Assembly: GCA_021770615.1 (NCBI GenBank)
Contig: JAETQR010000022.1
Span: 1-64,000 of the forward strand
Source of the DNA: Lachnospiraceae bacterium
GTDB taxonomy: Bacteria > Bacillota_A > Clostridia > Lachnospirales > Lachnospiraceae
DNA length: 64,000 bases
Direction of reading: 5' to 3'
The notes beneath the pieces were generated by a model. That model did no database searches and had not been told where the DNA came from. It was given only the letters and a program-made list of their open reading frames with translations. The first letter of the stretch is position 1. Each line of letters begins with the position of its first letter. Of this stretch, positions 51,605-60,720 are shown in pieces. Both the position numbers and the translations under genes were made by a program.

Positions 51605-52450
51605 ATGAGTAATCTTAAATTTTCTATTTTCCCAAATGAAAATTTCATAGATCTTGGTCTGTATCAATTTGGTTATGAATATACAGACCCTTCTCATTCA
51701 TATGGTCCGGCCACAAGGAATCATTATTTGTTTCATTATATTCTATCTGGTACAGGCATTTTGTTAGCCGATGATTCCAAGGGAATTACAAAGGAATACC
51801 GGATTAAGAGCGGCCAGGGATTTATGATTTTTCCTAATCAGATTACAACATATATTTCTGACAATAAATTACCATGGGAATATGTATGGGTGGAATTTGA
51901 TGGTTTACGCGTAAAAGAAGCTCTCGATATCGCTGAATTATCATACGATAATCCGGTGTACCACGCAAAATTTAAAGAAATGCGGGAAATTGTGGTACAA
52001 GAAATGCTATATCTGACTGAACACGGAGAAGCTTCGCCCTTTCACTTGATTGGACACCTTTACCTGTTTTTTGATGCCATGCTAAAATCCATCACTCCGG
52101 AAACAAACACCCATCAAAAAAGATTACAGGATTATTATATCCATGAAGCCCTTTCCTATATTGAACAAAATTTCCAAAATGACATTACCGTAGAAGATAT
52201 AGCAAAAATCTGCGGACTCAATCGCAGTTATTTTGGAAAAATGTTTAAAAACTCTACTGGAAAAACCCCACAACAATTTTTAATTACATACCGCATGATA
52301 AAAGCAACAGAATTGCTAAAATTGACCAAACTATCTATCAGCGATATTGGCAATGCTGTAGGTTATCCAAACCAATTACATTTTTCCAGAGCATTTAAAA
52401 ATATATACGGAATATCTCCAAGAGAATGGAGAAATGAAAATCAGAGATAA
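51605..52450 (+). CDS. AraC family regulator of alpha-galactoside use
   Basis: A 281-aa protein. The N-terminal cupin sensor has HYLFHYILSGTGILLADDSK and GFMIFPNQITTYI. The C-terminal DNA-binding pair of helix-turn-helix units reads ITVEDIAKICGLNRSYFGKM and ISDIGNAVGYPNQLHFSRAF, ending GISPREWR. It resembles RafR/MsmR-type activators. It is divergent from the importer operon with a 200-base gap that holds both promoters. GAGAGGAGG lies 9 bases before the ATG. Confidence 0.88.
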   Translation: MSNLKFSIFPNENFIDLGLYQFGYEYTDPSHSYGPATRNHYLFHYILSGTGILLADDSKGITKEYRIKSGQGFMIFPNQITTYISDNKLPWEYVWVEFDGLRVKEALDIAELSYDNPVYHAKFKEMREIVVQEMLYLTEHGEASPFHLIGHLYLFFDAMLKSITPETNTHQKRLQDYYIHEALSYIEQNFQNDITVEDIAKICGLNRSYFGKMFKNSTGKTPQQFLITYRMIKATELLKLTKLSISDIGNAVGYPNQLHFSRAFKNIYGISPREWRNENQR

Positions 52451-52476
52451 TTGTTGATTTGTGTCTGAACTTTTTC

Positions 52477-52512
52477 TGCAACTTACAATAAAAATCTTCA
52501 TTGTAAGTTGCA
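52477..52512 (+). terminator. Perfect hairpin after the AraC gene
   Basis: TGCAACTTACAAT (52477-52489) pairs exactly with ATTGTAAGTTGCA (52500-52512), a 13-base stem with a 10-base loop, followed by TTCTTCC. The T-run is weak, so it is a terminator or an mRNA end stabiliser. Confidence 0.6.
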
Positions 52513-52640
52513 TTCTTCCTCACTCCATACACCCGTTGCGAGACGGAACACCGCCCATCCTTTTGGCCACCCGGTATACATTACCACATGGGTAAACAAC
52601 GCGATAAAAAAAAGTAAATGTACCCGGCCCCACATTCCTT
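52500..52640 (-). pseudogene. Decayed copy of the CMD gene 3' end and MerR leader
   Basis: Bases 52517-52605 read THVVMYTGWPKGWAVFRLAT on the minus strand, matching the end of the CMD protein at 38184-38260. It is then joined directly to a stretch (about 52599-52638) like 38950-38990, the MerR leader with GTAAATGTAC. The flavodoxin 3' end follows. The middle of the ancestral block was deleted. Confidence 0.7.
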
Positions 52641-52645
52641 TGCGC

Positions 52646-53266
52646 TTATTTCAGTCCTTTCACCCACTTATCTACTGTTTTTTGTGAAGGCACATCATAG
52701 AAATTACGTCCCGCCATCCACTTTGTCTTAGCCGATATATTCGCCTTTGTCTTCAGATTTTTCGCACTGTCTCCCAGACCGCTGCTGATCGAGGTGGAAA
52801 ACGGAACGACTGTCTTTCCCTTAAGATTTACATTTTCCACAAGGCTGTATACAATATGCGGCGCCTCTCCCCACCAGATCGGATAACCAATGTAAACCAC
52901 AGCTGCCTTCTTAACAGCTTTTTTAATCGCATTCAGATTTGCAATTTTCGGACGTACTGTACTCTCTGCCGGACTGTCTGCTGATTTATGTTCCTGTGTC
53001 ACACGGCTGTCGTCTTCGCCATAATCAAGATCGTCCTCCGTATACGGATCTGCCGCCTTGATAGCAGCTACCTTACCCTTTGTGGTCTTCTTTATCCTCT
53101 GGGCAGCTCCTTTTGTTGTCCCCGTCGCTGAAAAATAAAGAATTACAACATTCTCCTTCTTCTTTGCCTCTGCTTCAGCCGCGCTCATATGAAAAGTCGC
53201 TGCCACCATAGCAAGCATAAGAACCACAGATACCACACGGAATATTTTCGTTTTGCATTTTTTCAT
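52646..53266 (-). CDS. Secreted flavodoxin
   Basis: A 206-aa protein with a signal peptide (VVSVVLMLAMVAATFHMSAA) and a complete flavodoxin fold: NVVILYFSATGTTKGAAQRI (FMN phosphate loop), ADPYTEDDLDYGEDDSR, VYIGYPIWWGEAPH (flavin stacking Trp) and KTVVPFSTSISSGLGDSAKN. It likely carries electrons outside the membrane with FMN. ATG at 53266 is preferred; an ATG at 53278 abuts its AAAGGA. A copy of its last about 75 bases lies at 39107-39180. Confidence 0.85.
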   Translation of the reverse strand: MKKCKTKIFRVVSVVLMLAMVAATFHMSAAEAEAKKKENVVILYFSATGTTKGAAQRIKKTTKGKVAAIKAADPYTEDDLDYGEDDSRVTQEHKSADSPAESTVRPKIANLNAIKKAVKKAAVVYIGYPIWWGEAPHIVYSLVENVNLKGKTVVPFSTSISSGLGDSAKNLKTKANISAKTKWMAGRNFYDVPSQKTVDKWVKGLK

Positions 53267-53373
53267 TGGATTCACCATTCCTTTCTGCTATTGATTTAAA
53301 CTACTTAAAATATACCCCGCATTTTCCCAAAACAGAAGTTTCTCTTTGTTTTCCAGTTTATACCCACAGGTTA

Positions 53374-54525
53374 TCAATACCCGAATACACCGGCAGCTTT
53401 TCTCATCTTCTCCACGATCTCCACACCAAACGGGCAGTTTGTTTCACATTTCCTGCACTCCACACATTCTGAGGCATGATGCTCAAGCAGCTTATAGTGG
53501 TCTGCCACTGTCTCCGGCACTTCACCCTGTGCCAGACACAGATTCAGATATTTGTTGACATCCGCCACACTGATCCCCACACTGCACGGCGCACAATGCC
53601 CGCAGTACATACAGTTTCCATGGAACTTAAATTTTTTCATACCGGATAACACCAGCGAATAGTCCCTCTCTTCCCGGGACGCCCCATAATAGGATACGAT
53701 CTTATCAATCTCTTCCACAGAACGGCACCCTGCCATGACGGAAACCACACCCGGTCTGGTCAGACAGTATTCGATGCACTGATACTCGCTAAATGCGACA
53801 CCGAATGGCGACAACTCAGCACTCAGCATATCTCCTCCGCCAAACGCCTTCATGACGTCGATCGCTACATTTTCTTTCTCACACAATTCATAGAGTTCTT
53901 TCCGGTCCGGATTCATATTGGTCAATCCGGCGGCATAATTTTCCGGTTCCCACAATTCATTTACATCCTCGCTCGCCGGCTGCATATCGTATGCCGCATT
54001 GACAGAAAACATAAGGACGTCGATATATCCGCTCTCCACCGCCTTCTTTGCAACCAGCGGATTGTGGGAACTAAGCCCGATCGCACGGATCTTTCCCTGT
54101 TCCTTTAATTCCTGACAATACCGGATGATCTGCCCATCAAACACCTCGTGGAAATCACTGTCGCTGTCCACATAATGGATCATGCCGATATCCATATGAT
54201 CCGTTCCAATCCTCTGAAGCTGGTCTTCAAAGGCTGCTCTGACTTTTTTTATATCCCTCGTCCGCAGATACTGTCCATTCTCCCAGGCAGAACAAATATG
54301 CCCCTGCAAAACGACCAGCTCCCTCCGACCACGGATGGCCGCACCCAGATTATCACGGAATTCAGGATTCGGCGTGTACATATCGATAAAATTGATACCC
54401 GCCTCCAGAGCCCGGTCAAACATCCGGATAAATTCGTCCCTGTCCTTTCCCATAAACCCTTCACAGCCAAGGGCGATCTCACTTACCTTTAAATCCCTGC
54501 ATCTTTTTATTTCTCTGTATTTCAT
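53374..54525 (-). CDS. Aldo/keto reductase with ferredoxin-like Fe-S domain
   Basis: A 383-aa protein. Residues about 1-290 form an aldo/keto reductase barrel (SEIALGCEGFMGKDRDEF, GINFIDMYTPNPEFRDNLG, DHMDIGMIHYVDSD, IRAIGLSSHNPLVA). The C-terminus has two Cys clusters, CMYCGHCAPCSVG and CVECRKCETNCPFG, for 4Fe-4S centres. Such fused proteins are common in anaerobes and reduce carbonyls or move electrons; the substrate is unknown. The usual Tyr of the active site appears as MYTPNPE, which is unusual. GGGAG precedes the ATG. It follows the PAS-chemoreceptor gene after 49 bases. Confidence 0.88.
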   Translation of the reverse strand: MKYREIKRCRDLKVSEIALGCEGFMGKDRDEFIRMFDRALEAGINFIDMYTPNPEFRDNLGAAIRGRRELVVLQGHICSAWENGQYLRTRDIKKVRAAFEDQLQRIGTDHMDIGMIHYVDSDSDFHEVFDGQIIRYCQELKEQGKIRAIGLSSHNPLVAKKAVESGYIDVLMFSVNAAYDMQPASEDVNELWEPENYAAGLTNMNPDRKELYELCEKENVAIDVMKAFGGGDMLSAELSPFGVAFSEYQCIEYCLTRPGVVSVMAGCRSVEEIDKIVSYYGASREERDYSLVLSGMKKFKFHGNCMYCGHCAPCSVGISVADVNKYLNLCLAQGEVPETVADHYKLLEHHASECVECRKCETNCPFGVEIVEKMRKAAGVFGY

Positions 54526-54574
54526 ATAAGCACTCCCTTACGTCACATAACCCTCTCCACCATTCCCGTTTCCG

Positions 54575-56086
54575 TCAATCTGAAAACACGGTTCGTGCAA
54601 TCTGCTTTTCCTGATCACAGAGCTCATTTAATTCCTGTGTCATATCATTGATTTTTTCCATATGGGCAGACTGGGATGTAACTGCCTGATCCATTCCTTC
54701 AATTCTGGAAAGGATATGTTCGATCGCCTTTTGCATCTGATTTAAGCTCTGTGAAATATGTTCGGACGTCTCATTACACGAAACTGCCAGTTTGCCAACT
54801 TCATTGGCCACTACAGCAAATCCTTTTCCGGCTTCCCCTGCTCTTGCCGCCTCGATCGAGGCATTCAGGGAAAGCAGATTGGTCTGGGCGGCGATCCCCT
54901 GGATCAAAGAAATAATTTCAAGAGATTCGTTTACCTTTTCATTCACGGAAGCCGCTGCTTTCGTAATGCTGTCCTGCTGTTCATTTAACCCTTGTACATC
55001 TGTCGTCGTCTCTTCCACTACCGAACTTATTTCAGCCAGTCCCCCTGCCAGACTCTGGATACTCTTTTCCATATCTGCCTCGAATATTTCCCGGCTCCGT
55101 TTCTGCTCCGTCACATCGAGAGCTGTAGCAGCCAGCACGATTGGTTTTCTGGCAGAATCAAATACAGCAGTAACCGTCATACGAAACCAGCGGTAACTGC
55201 CATCCGCATGACGAATACGAAACTCTTCTTTCAAAGGATTCTGCCCTGTTCCCGATCTTACATAATTATAAATCTCTTCCATAACCCTTTTCTTATCCGT
55301 TTCATGGATCCGATCCGAATAGGAATCCGGAGAGTTTGGGAAATCCTGCTCATTATGAAAACCTAATAATCTTCTGAACTGCTCCGAATACCAGAACTGA
55401 TTTTCCGGATTTTTAATGTCTCCACCCATTACGTTCATACTCCATGAACCCTCGTTCAGTATCGAATCTATCGCATCATGTTTCTTCGTCGAAAGATCCA
55501 GCTCTATGGCATTGTTATGAGCAACTGTAATATTGGAGATCGTGCCTATAAATTCGAAAGGTTTCCCTCCCCGCCTTACAATTTCACCCGCCATACGCAT
55601 CCAGCACAGTCCTTCATTTTTTGTCTGGAAACGGTACTCCACATCAAAAACTTTCTTCCCCGTAGTATCTTCGACCGTGTCCTGAAACTCCTGCATGACC
55701 TTCTCTTTATCGGGCTCATAAACCTTTGACAACCAAGCCTCCATAGAATCTTCCAATTCACTTTGATCGGTATAACCCGTGATTTCACGAAATTCATTAC
55801 TAAACATTACCCGGGTGATCTGCTGTTCCTCCCCGAAATACATTGACCACATTCCGGAATGATTTATCCGGTTCAGCATCGTCATATTTTCCCTGGCATG
55901 ATTTAATAACAAATTCGCACAATTCAACAGGTTGTTTATGGATTTCACAACCTCAGGTGCTTTTTCCCGGATCACTTCATTTTCAATTTCTTCAAACAAA
56001 CCAACCTGAAATGACTTCTTTGCCAGTACATCCAATTCGCCGGACAACTGCGTCGTCCAATTTGTCTGCTTTTTTCCCATGTGCAT
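54575..56086 (-). CDS. PAS-PAS methyl-accepting chemotaxis-like protein (soluble)
   Basis: A 503-aa protein with no membrane segment. After a helical start come two PAS domains ([20 protein letters not shown], then [13 protein letters not shown] [19 protein letters not shown]; and [20 protein letters not shown], then [20 protein letters not shown]). A shortened chemoreceptor signalling part ends it, with the tip [23 protein letters not shown] domains may bind flavin or haem, suggesting redox or oxygen sensing in the cytosol. GGAGG lies 6 bases before the ATG, and it follows rpe after 19 bases, so it is probably at the end of the housekeeping operon. Confidence 0.85.
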   Translation of the reverse strand: MHMGKKQTNWTTQLSGELDVLAKKSFQVGLFEEIENEVIREKAPEVVKSINNLLNCANLLLNHARENMTMLNRINHSGMWSMYFGEEQQITRVMFSNEFREITGYTDQSELEDSMEAWLSKVYEPDKEKVMQEFQDTVEDTTGKKVFDVEYRFQTKNEGLCWMRMAGEIVRRGGKPFEFIGTISNITVAHNNAIELDLSTKKHDAIDSILNEGSWSMNVMGGDIKNPENQFWYSEQFRRLLGFHNEQDFPNSPDSYSDRIHETDKKRVMEEIYNYVRSGTGQNPLKEEFRIRHADGSYRWFRMTVTAVFDSARKPIVLAATALDVTEQKRSREIFEADMEKSIQSLAGGLAEISSVVEETTTDVQGLNEQQDSITKAAASVNEKVNESLEIISLIQGIAAQTNLLSLNASIEAARAGEAGKGFAVVANEVGKLAVSCNETSEHISQSLNQMQKAIEHILSRIEGMDQAVTSQSAHMEKINDMTQELNELCDQEKQIARTVFSD

Positions 56087-56105
56087 AATAAACCTCCATT
56101 CCTAT

Positions 56106-56774
56106 TTATTCTTTTTCATATTTATTCATAACTTTCCGGAATGCCCGGACATTCTCTACCACATCCCCGTGAAATACTTTCGTTCCCGACACGACGACAT
56201 TAGCACCGGCATCCAGCACTTCATGCAGATTTTCCAAATCCACACCGCCATCTACCTCAATGTCCACCTCCAGATCATTTTCATTGATATATTTTCTAAG
56301 ACGCGCTATTTTTTCAAAGGTGTCCTTCCGGATCTTCTGCCCGCCATATCCCGGTTCGACTGTCATGACTAAAACCATATATACATCTGAAAGAAACGGT
56401 AAAATACTCTCGATGTCCGTCCGTGGCTTAATCGATACTGCTGCCTTTTTTCCATGATTTTTAATCTCCTCAAGCGTCGCTTTCAGATCCTCACACGCTT
56501 CGGCATGCACGGTGATCCCATCCGCACCCGCCTCAGCAAAATCACGGATATAACGGATCGGCTCATGGACCATCAGATGGACGTCAAAAAAAGTATCCAC
56601 ACATTTGCGGAGCCCCTCCACGACCGGCACTCCAAATGATATGTTCTGCACAAACATACCGTCCATAATATCAATATGTATGTAATCCGCTCCCGCCTCG
56701 CTGACTGATACAAGCTCATCGCCAAGTCTGGATACATCTGCAGCAAGTATCGACGGTGATAATCTGTAGATCAT
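56106..56774 (-). CDS. rpe: Ribulose-phosphate 3-epimerase
   Basis: A 222-aa TIM-barrel enzyme that interconverts ribulose-5-phosphate and xylulose-5-phosphate. Marks: SPSILAADVSRLGDEL, DYIHIDIMDGMFVQNISFG (metal Asp and His), FFDVHLMVHEPIRYI, VEPGYGGQKI and IEVDGGVDLENLHEVLDAGA. One oddity is the segment MVLVMTVEPGYGGQ, where relatives usually have LLMSVNPGFGGQ. It lies 24 bases after rsgA, the usual neighbour in Firmicutes. Confidence 0.95.
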   Translation of the reverse strand: MIYRLSPSILAADVSRLGDELVSVSEAGADYIHIDIMDGMFVQNISFGVPVVEGLRKCVDTFFDVHLMVHEPIRYIRDFAEAGADGITVHAEACEDLKATLEEIKNHGKKAAVSIKPRTDIESILPFLSDVYMVLVMTVEPGYGGQKIRKDTFEKIARLRKYINENDLEVDIEVDGGVDLENLHEVLDAGANVVVSGTKVFHGDVVENVRAFRKVMNKYEKE

Positions 56775-56798
56775 AAACAGTACCTAACCTTTCAATCA

Positions 56799-57701
56799 TT
56801 AGTTATATTTCCGCTTTTCCCATTCCCATAGTTCCTCATACATCTGAACATAATTCTCATACCGCACCGGACTTATCGTTCCGTCCCTAAGTGCCTCTTT
56901 TACCCGGCAGTCCGGCTCATGGGTATGCGTACATCCCATAAAACGGCACTGGCCCTCATAGGGAATAAATTCTGTAAAATAGTGTTTTAACTCTTCCTTC
57001 TCCATCTCAGGAACACGCAGAGAACTAAATCCCGGCGTATCAAATAAATATGTCCCCTCGCCAACACAAAACAACTCCGAATGTCTCGTCGTATGTTTTC
57101 CACGTCCAATCTTTTCACTGATCTCCCCGGTCTTTGAACACGCCCCGGGATAGATCTGATTCAATATACTGGACTTTCCGACGCCCGATGGCCCTGCCAG
57201 AACACTTGTCTTATGCTCCAGCAGTTCCCTGACCGCATCCATGCCGATCTTTTCTTTGCTACTGACGGAAAGCACCTTGCCAGCACATCCCTTATATGTC
57301 TCGACAAGATGCTTTTCCTCTTCTTCTGAAACAATATCAAGTTTATTAAAACAAACAACCGTATCTACCCTCTGCCGTTCCATCATAACAAGAAATCGGT
57401 CGAGAAGGTTCAGATTCGGCATCGGATCTGCCATAGAAAAAATAACAAGCGCCTGATCCACATTTGCCACCTCCGGACGGATCAGCATATTCTTTCTTGG
57501 CAGAACCTCCTGTATATTTCCATGTCCTTTCTCTTCAGAAGTGATCTGAATGACCACGTCATCTCCCACCAGAGGTTTTACCTTCTCTCTGCGAAATCCG
57601 CCTCTGGCCCTGCATTCATAAATGCATTCACTTCCTCCCAGATCACAGTTCACATAGTAAAATCCCCCGATCCCTTTTATGATCTTTCCGCTCCGTTCCA
57701 T
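56799..57701 (-). CDS. rsgA: Ribosome small subunit-dependent GTPase A
   Basis: A 300-aa protein: an N-terminal OB fold (GGFYYVNCDLGGSECIYECR), a circularly permuted GTPase (G4 CFNKLDIVSEE, G1 AGPSGVGKSSILNQIYP, G3 DTPGFSSL) and a C-terminal zinc knuckle (CRFMGCTHTHEPDCRVKEAL, with the Cys-Cys-His-Cys set). RsgA helps mature the 30S subunit. Its start overlaps the prkC stop (TGATG). Confidence 0.96.
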   Translation of the reverse strand: MERSGKIIKGIGGFYYVNCDLGGSECIYECRARGGFRREKVKPLVGDDVVIQITSEEKGHGNIQEVLPRKNMLIRPEVANVDQALVIFSMADPMPNLNLLDRFLVMMERQRVDTVVCFNKLDIVSEEEEKHLVETYKGCAGKVLSVSSKEKIGMDAVRELLEHKTSVLAGPSGVGKSSILNQIYPGACSKTGEISEKIGRGKHTTRHSELFCVGEGTYLFDTPGFSSLRVPEMEKEELKHYFTEFIPYEGQCRFMGCTHTHEPDCRVKEALRDGTISPVRYENYVQMYEELWEWEKRKYN

Positions 57702-59755
57702 CAGTCAGCAACCCTCTTAAACGTAACATTGTAAGTCGCCACCTTGACACCGTCACGGTATACGGTCAGCTCACCCTGATTGGCACTGGTTCCCTCAATG
57801 TCATCAAGTGAATATGGAAAATCGTGATATCCCAGCGAGACCTCTCTGACTGTGACCGGGCTTGCCCCCGACTGTGTGAGGACAAATTTAAACATCGCCG
57901 CCGGATCCGTCTCATATTCAAACGGATTCGAAATCGTCACAGAACCTTTATACGTATACGTCTGTTCCTCACCAAGGCTTAAGGTCACATCAATACTCGT
58001 TCCCTCTTCTACCTGTTTGCCCCTTGCCACACTCTGTACACATACCCTGTTTTTCTGGGTCGAAGAATAATTCTTTGTCTCGTTTCCATATTTAAGCCCG
58101 ACTGCCTGAAGTGCCTTTTTGGCCTCACTTCTTGTCATACCAAGCAGATTTGGCACAGCTACCATCTTCGTCTCTTCACCCAGACTTGGATAGATCGTGA
58201 TCGTTGCACCCTTATCTGCCTTCTTTCCAGCTGCCGGTTTCGTATAGGCAACTTTTCCTTTTTCCTGACTGCTGTAGACGTCTTCTCCCTGCTTTACAGA
58301 AAATCCCTGTTCCTGCAGTTTCGTGATCGCATCCGTCATCGTATCACCACTTGTATCCGGTACACTGATCTGTTCGATACCGGTACTCACGACAAGCTCA
58401 ATGGAAGATCCTTTTTTCACTGTAGTTCCCGCCTCCGGATTCGTCCGGATGACTCTTCCCTCATCAATAACATCTGAAGCCTCTTCCACAACCGTATACT
58501 TAATATCCTCATTTCCGAGTTCCACGATGACACTGTCCTTCAACTGATCCGAAAAATCAGGAAGAACATACTCGCCGTCTCCGGCAGCTCCCGGTGTCGC
58601 TGTAGCACTGACCGTTGTATTGTTATCATCTGTTGCATCATTCGATGCGCTTCCCCACAGACCGATAAATCTTCCAAGCATATAGATCACCACAAGACCG
58701 ATGATGATCGCCACAGCGATACTTCCAAAGACAAGGGCTTTTTCTAACTTCGGATCTACATCCGATTTACTTTCTTCCTCGTCCATATCCTCGGCATCTT
58801 CCTCTTTTGACGTATAACCGTTAACCGGTGGCTTTGCACTGCGGGAAGCATTTTTTAACGTATTCACATCATCCTTTGACATAAAAATGGTCCCCCCATT
58901 TTCATACAGATTTCCGATCACCCCATAATCCCCGCTCGGATCCTGAAGAAACATCTTCAGATCTGCAATCAGATCCGCCGCCGAAGCATAACGGAGCTCC
59001 GTCTTTTTCTGCATACATTTATTTACAATATTACTTAATCCCTTTGGAATCGTGCCATCCATAGCTGCTAAAGGCGTTGCGTCCTCCTGGATATGAGCAA
59101 GTGCGATCGCCACTGCACTTTCCCCGGTAAACGGAAGCGTTCCGCTAAGCATCTCATACATCGTCACACCCAGCGAATAGACGTCGCTTTTCTCATCACT
59201 GTAGCCGCCTCTTGCCTGCTCCGGTGAAATATAATGCACCGATCCCATCGCATTTGCTGTGATCGTATTGGAGCTGGCCGCCTTAGCGATCCCAAAATCA
59301 GTCACCTTTGCCGTACCATCTCTGGCAATCAGAATATTCTGCGGTTTGATATCCCGGTGAATGATATTATTCCGGTGAGCCGCATCGAGTCCGTTTGCGA
59401 TCTGAAGCGAAATACCGACTGCCTCTTTCACCGTAAGTTTTCCTTTTTCCTCAATATATTTCTTTAATGTAATACCATCGATCAACTCCATAACGATATA
59501 ATACATACCGTTTTCTTCCCCGACATCATAAATACCAACAATATTGGGATGTGACATACAGGCTACCGCCTGCGCTTCTCCACGGAATTTCGTAACAAAT
59601 TTGGTATCTTCACTATATTCCTGTTTCAAAATCTTAATCGCGACAAAACGGTTAAGACGATGGCATTTTGCACGGAATACATCTGCCATCCCCCCACTTC
59701 CGACTTTTTCCAGTATTTCATACCTGTCGCTGATTATGGTTCCTACACTTACCAA
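57701..59755 (-). CDS. prkC: PASTA-domain Ser/Thr protein kinase
   Basis: A 684-aa membrane kinase. Kinase motifs: EKVGSGGMADVFRAK, VAIKILKQE (Lys), HRDIKPQNILIARD (catalytic Asp), DFGIAKAAS. A membrane helix follows (VFGSIAVAIIIGLVVIYMLG). Outside are three PASTA repeats (VLPDFSDQLKDS, ISVPDTSGDTMTDAITKLQE, VAVPNLLGMTRSEAKKALQA) that bind peptidoglycan fragments, plus a C-terminal about 90-residue beta-rich part. It controls growth and wall responses. The TTG at 59755 has GGAGG 7 bases ahead, better than the upstream frame start. Confidence 0.95.
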   Translation of the reverse strand: MVSVGTIISDRYEILEKVGSGGMADVFRAKCHRLNRFVAIKILKQEYSEDTKFVTKFRGEAQAVACMSHPNIVGIYDVGEENGMYYIVMELIDGITLKKYIEEKGKLTVKEAVGISLQIANGLDAAHRNNIIHRDIKPQNILIARDGTAKVTDFGIAKAASSNTITANAMGSVHYISPEQARGGYSDEKSDVYSLGVTMYEMLSGTLPFTGESAVAIALAHIQEDATPLAAMDGTIPKGLSNIVNKCMQKKTELRYASAADLIADLKMFLQDPSGDYGVIGNLYENGGTIFMSKDDVNTLKNASRSAKPPVNGYTSKEEDAEDMDEEESKSDVDPKLEKALVFGSIAVAIIIGLVVIYMLGRFIGLWGSASNDATDDNNTTVSATATPGAAGDGEYVLPDFSDQLKDSVIVELGNEDIKYTVVEEASDVIDEGRVIRTNPEAGTTVKKGSSIELVVSTGIEQISVPDTSGDTMTDAITKLQEQGFSVKQGEDVYSSQEKGKVAYTKPAAGKKADKGATITIYPSLGEETKMVAVPNLLGMTRSEAKKALQAVGLKYGNETKNYSSTQKNRVCVQSVARGKQVEEGTSIDVTLSLGEEQTYTYKGSVTISNPFEYETDPAAMFKFVLTQSGASPVTVREVSLGYHDFPYSLDDIEGTSANQGELTVYRDGVKVATYNVTFKRVAD

Positions 59756-59851
59756 AATAAATTCCTCCATTCTGTCATATCTGAACACTCATCCGTAATC
59801 TCTTCCTCTGTTTGAAATGCTGAATGCAGCACTCCCTCTGTCAGCCCCGTA

Positions 59852-60574
59852 TCATATCCGGATCAAAACAACACTGATATTGTCTTTTCCCCCGGCATCA
59901 TTTGCCTCTTTCACCAGCTGCTCTCCTGTCATTTTCATATCATTTTTATTGGTTCTTATGATATCCTCGATCTTTTCATCTTCAAGCATATTGGATAATC
60001 CGTCTGAACATAACAAAAGCACGTCCCCTTCGTTCACTTCAATTTCAAAGCAGTCTGCCTTTACTTCTCTGTTTGTACCAAGAGCCCGTGTAATAATATT
60101 TTTATTGGGATGTGTACGCATATCCTCCTTATGGAGTTTCCCTGACTGGACCATTTCCTCAACCAGAGAATGGTCTATTGTCACCTGCCGGAGAGTATCC
60201 TTATACACATACAAGCGCGAATCTCCTACATTCACAATGTAGGCCGTATCTCCCAACACCACCGCAGCAACGATCGTCGTCCCCATTCCATTCAGGGATT
60301 TGTCGCTAAAAGAAGCTTCAAAAACCTTTTCATTCGCAGAAGCGACCGCCTGCTCAAAAATTCCGATCGGTGTTACCTTTGTACTTTTTTCAATCTGTGA
60401 GACGACCTCCTCCACACACATCCGTGAAGCAGTATCCCCTGCATTGTGGCCTCCCATACCATCCGCCACAATAAACAGATTTGGGAAACTTCCAACTGCA
60501 CATTCCCTGCAAAACACATAGTCCTGATTTGCATTTCTTGTGCGTCCCGTATCTGTTATAGAAAATGTTTGCAC
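59852..60574 (-). CDS. stp: PP2C Ser/Thr phosphatase
   Basis: A 240-aa protein of the Stp/PrpC type: RTRNANQDYVFCRECAVG, LFIVADGMGGHNAGDTASRM (metal Asp), AAVVLGDTAYIVNVGDSRLY, DHSLVEEMVQSG, LLLCSDGLSNML and GGKDNISVVLI. It removes phosphates placed by PrkC and sits just upstream of its gene with a 96-base gap. AAGGAGG lies 6 bases before the TTG/ATG start. A sigma-A promoter at 60653-60681 drives it. Confidence 0.95.
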   Translation of the reverse strand: MQTFSITDTGRTRNANQDYVFCRECAVGSFPNLFIVADGMGGHNAGDTASRMCVEEVVSQIEKSTKVTPIGIFEQAVASANEKVFEASFSDKSLNGMGTTIVAAVVLGDTAYIVNVGDSRLYVYKDTLRQVTIDHSLVEEMVQSGKLHKEDMRTHPNKNIITRALGTNREVKADCFEIEVNEGDVLLLCSDGLSNMLEDEKIEDIIRTNKNDMKMTGEQLVKEANDAGGKDNISVVLIRI

Positions 60575-60652
60575 AGTTTGACCTCCTTAGTCCAAGTTAG
60601 CCGGTTCCGCAAACTCATTACGCAACTGACTACAGGATTAACCACACTAGCT

Positions 60653-60681
60653 ATTTTAACACAACATACAAAAAAGGGCAA
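60653..60681 (-). promoter_or_regulatory. Sigma-A promoter of stp-prkC-rsgA-rpe
   Basis: On the minus strand TTGCCC (60681-60676) and TAAAAT (60658-60653) are 17 bases apart with a TGTG stretch ahead of the -10. It gives the signalling half of the operon its own start, about 75 bases before stp. Confidence 0.6.
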
Positions 60682-60720
60682 GCAATAAGTAATGTCACCC
60701 ACGGAAATCGTGAATACCAC

